The notes beneath the pieces were generated by a model. It had not been told where the DNA came from and did not search any database. It saw only the letters and a program-made list of their open reading frames with translations. The position numbers were made by a program, and so were the translations under genes. Of a stretch of DNA of 64,000 nucleotides, positions 60,999 through 64,000 are shown in pieces. Source of the stretch: Sulfitobacter sp. THAF37. GTDB lineage: Bacteria; Pseudomonadota; Alphaproteobacteria; Rhodobacterales; Rhodobacteraceae. The stretch is from assembly GCF_009363555.1 (NCBI RefSeq), contig NZ_CP045376.1, forward strand, positions 36,648-100,647. The letters run 5' to 3'. The first letter of the stretch is position 1. Each line of letters begins with the position of its first letter.

Positions 60999-62027
60999 AT
61001 GTCCAGAAACCTCATTTCATTTTCCGCCGCCGCCCTGTTTGGCGGCACCGCCGCTCTGGCCGAGGTGCCGCGCGTCGCCGTCGATATCGCACCGGTGCAT
61101 TCGTTGGTGGCACGGGTGATGGCGGGGGTTGGCACGCCCGACCTGATCGTGCCGCCAGAGGCCAGCCCGCATGAATACAGCCTCAGACCGTCGCAGGCCA
61201 CGGCCCTGCAGGAGGCGGGCGTGGTCTTCTGGGTCACACCGGACCTGACGCCCTGGCTGGACGGCGCGCTGGACACACTGGCGGGCGAGGCGACTGTGGT
61301 GGAACTGTTGGGCACCGCAGGCACGCTGGAGTTGCCGCTGCGCCAGGACGCGCTGTTTGAGGCGCATCACCATGACCACGGCGGACATGAAGAGGCGGCT
61401 CACGAGGACCACGAGGACCACGAGGATCACGATCATGCAGAGGATGGTCACGAGGGTCACGACCACGAAGATCATGCGGACGAGGACAACCACGCAGCAG
61501 GCCATGACCACGCGGGCGAACATGATCCCCACGCCTGGCTTTCACCGCAGAACGGCGCCGTCTGGCTGGACAGGATAGCCGCGACCCTGTCAGAAGCCGA
61601 CCCGGCCAACGCAGCGGCCTATCGCGCCAACGCGGCGGCGGGGCAGCAAGAGCTTGCCAGCCTGACGCAGGAGATCCAGACGATTCTCGATCCAGTCCGC
61701 GACGGCAATTTCATCGTCTTCCACGACGCCTACCAATATTTCGAAGCCGCTTTCGATGTGCCCGCCTCGGGCACGGTGTCGCTGTCTGACGCGTCGGACC
61801 CAAGCCCGGCGAGGATCGCTGAGGTTCAGGCGCGGGTGACAGAACAGAACATCACCTGTGTCCTGTCCGAACCGCAGTTCAACCCCGGCGTCGTCGCTAG
61901 CGTCATGGAAGGATCGGCGGCCAGGACCGGCGTGCTGGACCCGCTGGGATCGGACCTCGAGCCGGGGCCGATGCTGTACCCCGACCTGCTGCGCAACCTC
62001 GCACGCGCACTGGCCGACTGCCTCTGA
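60999..62027 (+). CDS. znuA: Zinc ABC transporter periplasmic binding protein ZnuA
   Basis: A 342-residue cluster A-I binding protein. The signal peptide ends near AALA (about residue 21). Zinc ligands are expected at His34 (APVHSLVARVM), His58 in PHEYSLRPSQ and the later DPHAWLSP and FHDAYQYFE histidines. Residues about 123-175 form a His/Asp/Glu-rich loop with repeats of HEDHEDHEDHDH, typical of zinc-specific ZnuA, that captures zinc in the periplasm. The gene is divergent from zur. Confidence 0.94.
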   Translation: MSRNLISFSAAALFGGTAALAEVPRVAVDIAPVHSLVARVMAGVGTPDLIVPPEASPHEYSLRPSQATALQEAGVVFWVTPDLTPWLDGALDTLAGEATVVELLGTAGTLELPLRQDALFEAHHHDHGGHEEAAHEDHEDHEDHDHAEDGHEGHDHEDHADEDNHAAGHDHAGEHDPHAWLSPQNGAVWLDRIAATLSEADPANAAAYRANAAAGQQELASLTQEIQTILDPVRDGNFIVFHDAYQYFEAAFDVPASGTVSLSDASDPSPARIAEVQARVTEQNITCVLSEPQFNPGVVASVMEGSAARTGVLDPLGSDLEPGPMLYPDLLRNLARALADCL

Positions 62028-62101
62028 GACAGACAGCCGCCCTGACAACGCGATAATCACCGCGTTCAGGCGCATGTTTTCAATTCGTTGAAAATTCTGC
62101 C

Positions 62102-62129
62102 CCCCGGTCTGGAAACCCTCAGACCGGGG
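62102..62129 (+). terminator. Hairpin after znuA
   Basis: CCCCGGTCTG and CAGACCGGGG form a perfect 10-bp stem with an 8-base loop, 75 bp after the znuA stop. A short T-run occurs only after nine further bases. It is the likely end of the znuA transcript. The following 180 bp contain no gene. Confidence 0.55.
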
Positions 62130-62311
62130 CGGTTCGCGTTTTGCGTGTGACGCGTCGGGCCACGCGGCCCAACGCGCCGCCAGTCCACTTCTTTTTCTTT
62201 CTTATCCGATCCTTACGATACCCTCGGCACCATCCTGAGGGCATGCCAGCAGAATCCTGATTGACGTACCTCAGAAATTGCTGAATCCTTGTGCGCAGGG
62301 AGGATGCCGAA

Positions 62312-63319
62312 ATGAACGGACCGACGGTTCGCGATGTGGCGCAGGCGGCGCAGGTCAGCCTTGCGACCGTCGACCGGGTTCTCAACAACCGGGGCGGCGT
62401 TTCGGCCAAGGTGGTGGACCGGGTCAAAGCCGCGGTCGCGCAGACCGGCTATGTCCGCAACCTTGCCGCTGCAAACCTGTCGCGGCGCCGCGTCTATCGT
62501 TTCTGCTTTCTCGTCCCCTCAGGTGACACCGGGTTCGTCGCCCTGCTGCATGCGGCGCTGGCGCAAGAGCAAAAGCGCCTGATGAAGAAACAGATACTGC
62601 TTCAGATCGTCCCGACAAAGGCGTTCGACGTAGAAGATCAGGTCGCCGCGTTGCGCAACCTCGATTGCGATGCCGTCGCGGTGATGGCCAGCGAAGCCCC
62701 CGAAATCAATGAGGAAATCGCCGCGCTGCATGCGTCGGGCGTGCGTGTGCTGAGCCTTGTGGCGGACCTGCCCGGGTCCCGGCGGGATACCTACGTAGGC
62801 CCCGACAACGTCATGGCGGGCCGTACGGCAGCAGAATTCATGGGTCGGTTCACCGGGAACCGGGGCACGGTCCTGATGATCGCGGGATCGCTGGCCGCCC
62901 GGGACCACAGCGAACGTCTTCTGGGGTTCAGGATGGTCATGCAGGAACGCTACGGCGGCTGCACGCTGCTGCCCGCGGGGCAGGGGGGCGACGATGCCGA
63001 CCGGGTGGAGCGTATCGTGCTGGACGCCGCCAGGGAACAGCCGCTGGTCGGTGTCTATGCCATCGGGGCGGGCAACCGGGGGCTGATACGCGCCATCAAG
63101 ACGCTGGACCCCAAACCGGTGACGATCGTGCATGAATTGACCCCGACTTCGCGCGAGGCGCTGCGCAACGGCACCTTCGACCTGGTGATCGACCAGAACA
63201 TTCGCGCGGGCGTGGTCGCCGCCGTCAAGATCATGCGCGACCTGACCGAAAACGCCACACCCCCTGCCGATGCCGGCAAGATCAAATTGAACATCTACAG
63301 TCGTGAGAACATACAGTGA
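62312..63319 (+). CDS. LacI family transcriptional regulator (likely xylose regulator)
   Basis: A 335-residue LacI-type protein. The helix-turn-helix and hinge ([38 protein letters not shown], then [10 protein letters not shown]) lie in the first 65 residues. The rest is a periplasmic-binding-protein-like sugar-sensing domain with [30 protein letters not shown] precedes ATG 62312. Its stop overlaps the GTG start of xylose isomerase, which makes it the probable regulator of a xylose operon. Confidence 0.9.
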   Translation: MNGPTVRDVAQAAQVSLATVDRVLNNRGGVSAKVVDRVKAAVAQTGYVRNLAAANLSRRRVYRFCFLVPSGDTGFVALLHAALAQEQKRLMKKQILLQIVPTKAFDVEDQVAALRNLDCDAVAVMASEAPEINEEIAALHASGVRVLSLVADLPGSRRDTYVGPDNVMAGRTAAEFMGRFTGNRGTVLMIAGSLAARDHSERLLGFRMVMQERYGGCTLLPAGQGGDDADRVERIVLDAAREQPLVGVYAIGAGNRGLIRAIKTLDPKPVTIVHELTPTSREALRNGTFDLVIDQNIRAGVVAAVKIMRDLTENATPPADAGKIKLNIYSRENIQ

Positions 63320-64000
63320 GCCAATATTTCGCAGACATCGCCCCGGTGACGTATCAAGGGATCGACAGCACCAATCCGCTGGCCTTTCGTCACTATGACC
63401 CGCAGGAAAAGCTCGGGGGCAAAACGATGGAAGAGCATCTTCGCTTTGCGGTCTGCTACTGGCACAATTTCGTCTGGGAAGGGAACGACCCCTTCGGTGG
63501 TCAGACGTTCCAGCGCCCGTGGTTTCCGGCGGATACGATGGATCTGGCGCGGGCCAAGGCCGATGCCGCCTTCGACATGTTCCGCATCCTCGGCGTGCCC
63601 TATTTCTGCTTTCACGACCATGACGTGCGCCCCGAGGGTGACAGCCTGGCCGAAAGCCACAAGCGCCTGAACGAGATGGCCGACTATTTCGAGACGAAAA
63701 TGGCCGATGGCGGCCCCAAGCTGCTGTGGGGAACGGCGAACATGTTCTCCAACCGGCGCTACATGTCCGGTGCCAGCACCAACCCGGACCCGGATGTCTT
63801 TGCCTATTGCGCCTCGACCGTGAAGGCCTGCATGGACGTCACGCACCGGCTGCAGGGCAAGAATTACGTGCTTTGGGGCGGGCGCGAGGGCTATGAGACA
63901 CTGCTCAACACCGACCTTGGCCGGGAGCTGGAGCAGATGGGCCGGTTCCTGTCTATGGTCGTGGAATACAAGCACAAGATCGGCTTCAAGGGCGCAATCC
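63316..64000 (+). CDS. xylA: Xylose isomerase, N-terminal part (cut by window edge)
   Basis: The first 228 residues of D-xylose isomerase, which converts xylose to xylulose. The block [25 protein letters not shown], the catalytic His region [14 protein letters not shown] and the later [23 protein letters not shown] and [17 protein letters not shown] are hallmarks of the family. The GTG start at 63316 overlaps the regulator stop. The gene continues beyond the window. The organism should be able to use xylose if a xylulokinase and a transporter follow. Confidence 0.95.
   Translation, partial: MSQYFADIAPVTYQGIDSTNPLAFRHYDPQEKLGGKTMEEHLRFAVCYWHNFVWEGNDPFGGQTFQRPWFPADTMDLARAKADAAFDMFRILGVPYFCFHDHDVRPEGDSLAESHKRLNEMADYFETKMADGGPKLLWGTANMFSNRRYMSGASTNPDPDVFAYCASTVKACMDVTHRLQGKNYVLWGGREGYETLLNTDLGRELEQMGRFLSMVVEYKHKIGFKGAI

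Noticed and set aside
61369..61523. Repeated GAGGACCAC units in znuA as a DNA repeat or CRISPR-like array
   Set aside because: The repeats encode the His/Asp/Glu-rich zinc loop of ZnuA, and there are no spacers or cas genes.

Overview
The window is high-GC DNA that looks like an alphaproteobacterium of the Rhodobacterales (Roseobacter group). That guess rests on its mix of ABC and TRAP uptake systems, acyl-CoA catabolism genes and a RepB-type replication module; it was not checked by any search. A Rep_3 initiator next to an iteron array and a parA-parB pair sits at 44.1-48.0 kb, so the window is probably part of a plasmid or chromid rather than the main chromosome. Both ends cut through genes: an acyl-CoA dehydrogenase on the left and xylose isomerase on the right.

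From 0 to 17.3 kb the DNA is a catabolic region for carboxylic or aromatic acids handled as CoA esters. It holds two acyl-CoA dehydrogenases, a thiolase, a CoA-transferase, a MaoC-type hydratase, a nitronate monooxygenase-like flavoprotein, a TetR regulator, two alpha/beta hydrolases, an SDR, three enoyl-CoA hydratases, a two-subunit Rieske ring-hydroxylating dioxygenase and an acyl-CoA synthetase. The last hydratase and the synthetase are the distal genes of an apparent operon with a spermidine/putrescine-type ABC transporter (17.4-21.2 kb), which suggests coupled import and CoA activation. At 12.4-13.8 kb the remains of an M20 amidohydrolase and an FAD oxidoreductase are joined out of frame, as a deletion would leave them.

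From 21.3 to 39.5 kb the window is dominated by transport. A TetR gene is followed by a second PotABCD-like ABC system, a UgpBAEC-type glycerol-3-phosphate system with a ParD/ParE toxin-antitoxin pair lying in opposite orientation between ugpB and ugpA, a Na+/phosphate cotransporter with a PhoU-like tail, and a DppABCDF-like ABC operon. That last operon continues with overlapping start and stop codons into a metallophosphoesterase and a tyrosine-phosphatase-like enzyme. The Ugp, Na/Pi and phosphatase-linked transporter genes together read as an organic-phosphorus scavenging block. An RND efflux pair follows (39.6-43.9 kb).

The replication/partition block (44.1-48.0 kb) has the initiator gene divergent from parA-parB. 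Five 22-bp iterons, an A+T-richer stretch and an inverted repeat at the parA promoter lie between them, and copies of the palindrome TTGCCAATTGGCAA bracket the module on both outer sides. Next to it is a scarred region (48.0-52.9 kb): an integrase remnant, a LysR remnant, two 810-bp IS6-family elements in inverted orientation around an intact tyrosine recombinase, and a truncated FGGY kinase.

The right end carries a glycolate-oxidase-type FAD dehydrogenase with a DctPQM TRAP transporter and a GntR/FCD regulator (53.1-58.3 kb), a decayed ABC ATPase fragment, a znuABC-zur zinc uptake locus with Zur-box-like sites (58.9-62.0 kb), and a LacI-type regulator overlapping the start of xylA (62.3-64.0 kb). 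I saw no rRNA, tRNA or CRISPR array.
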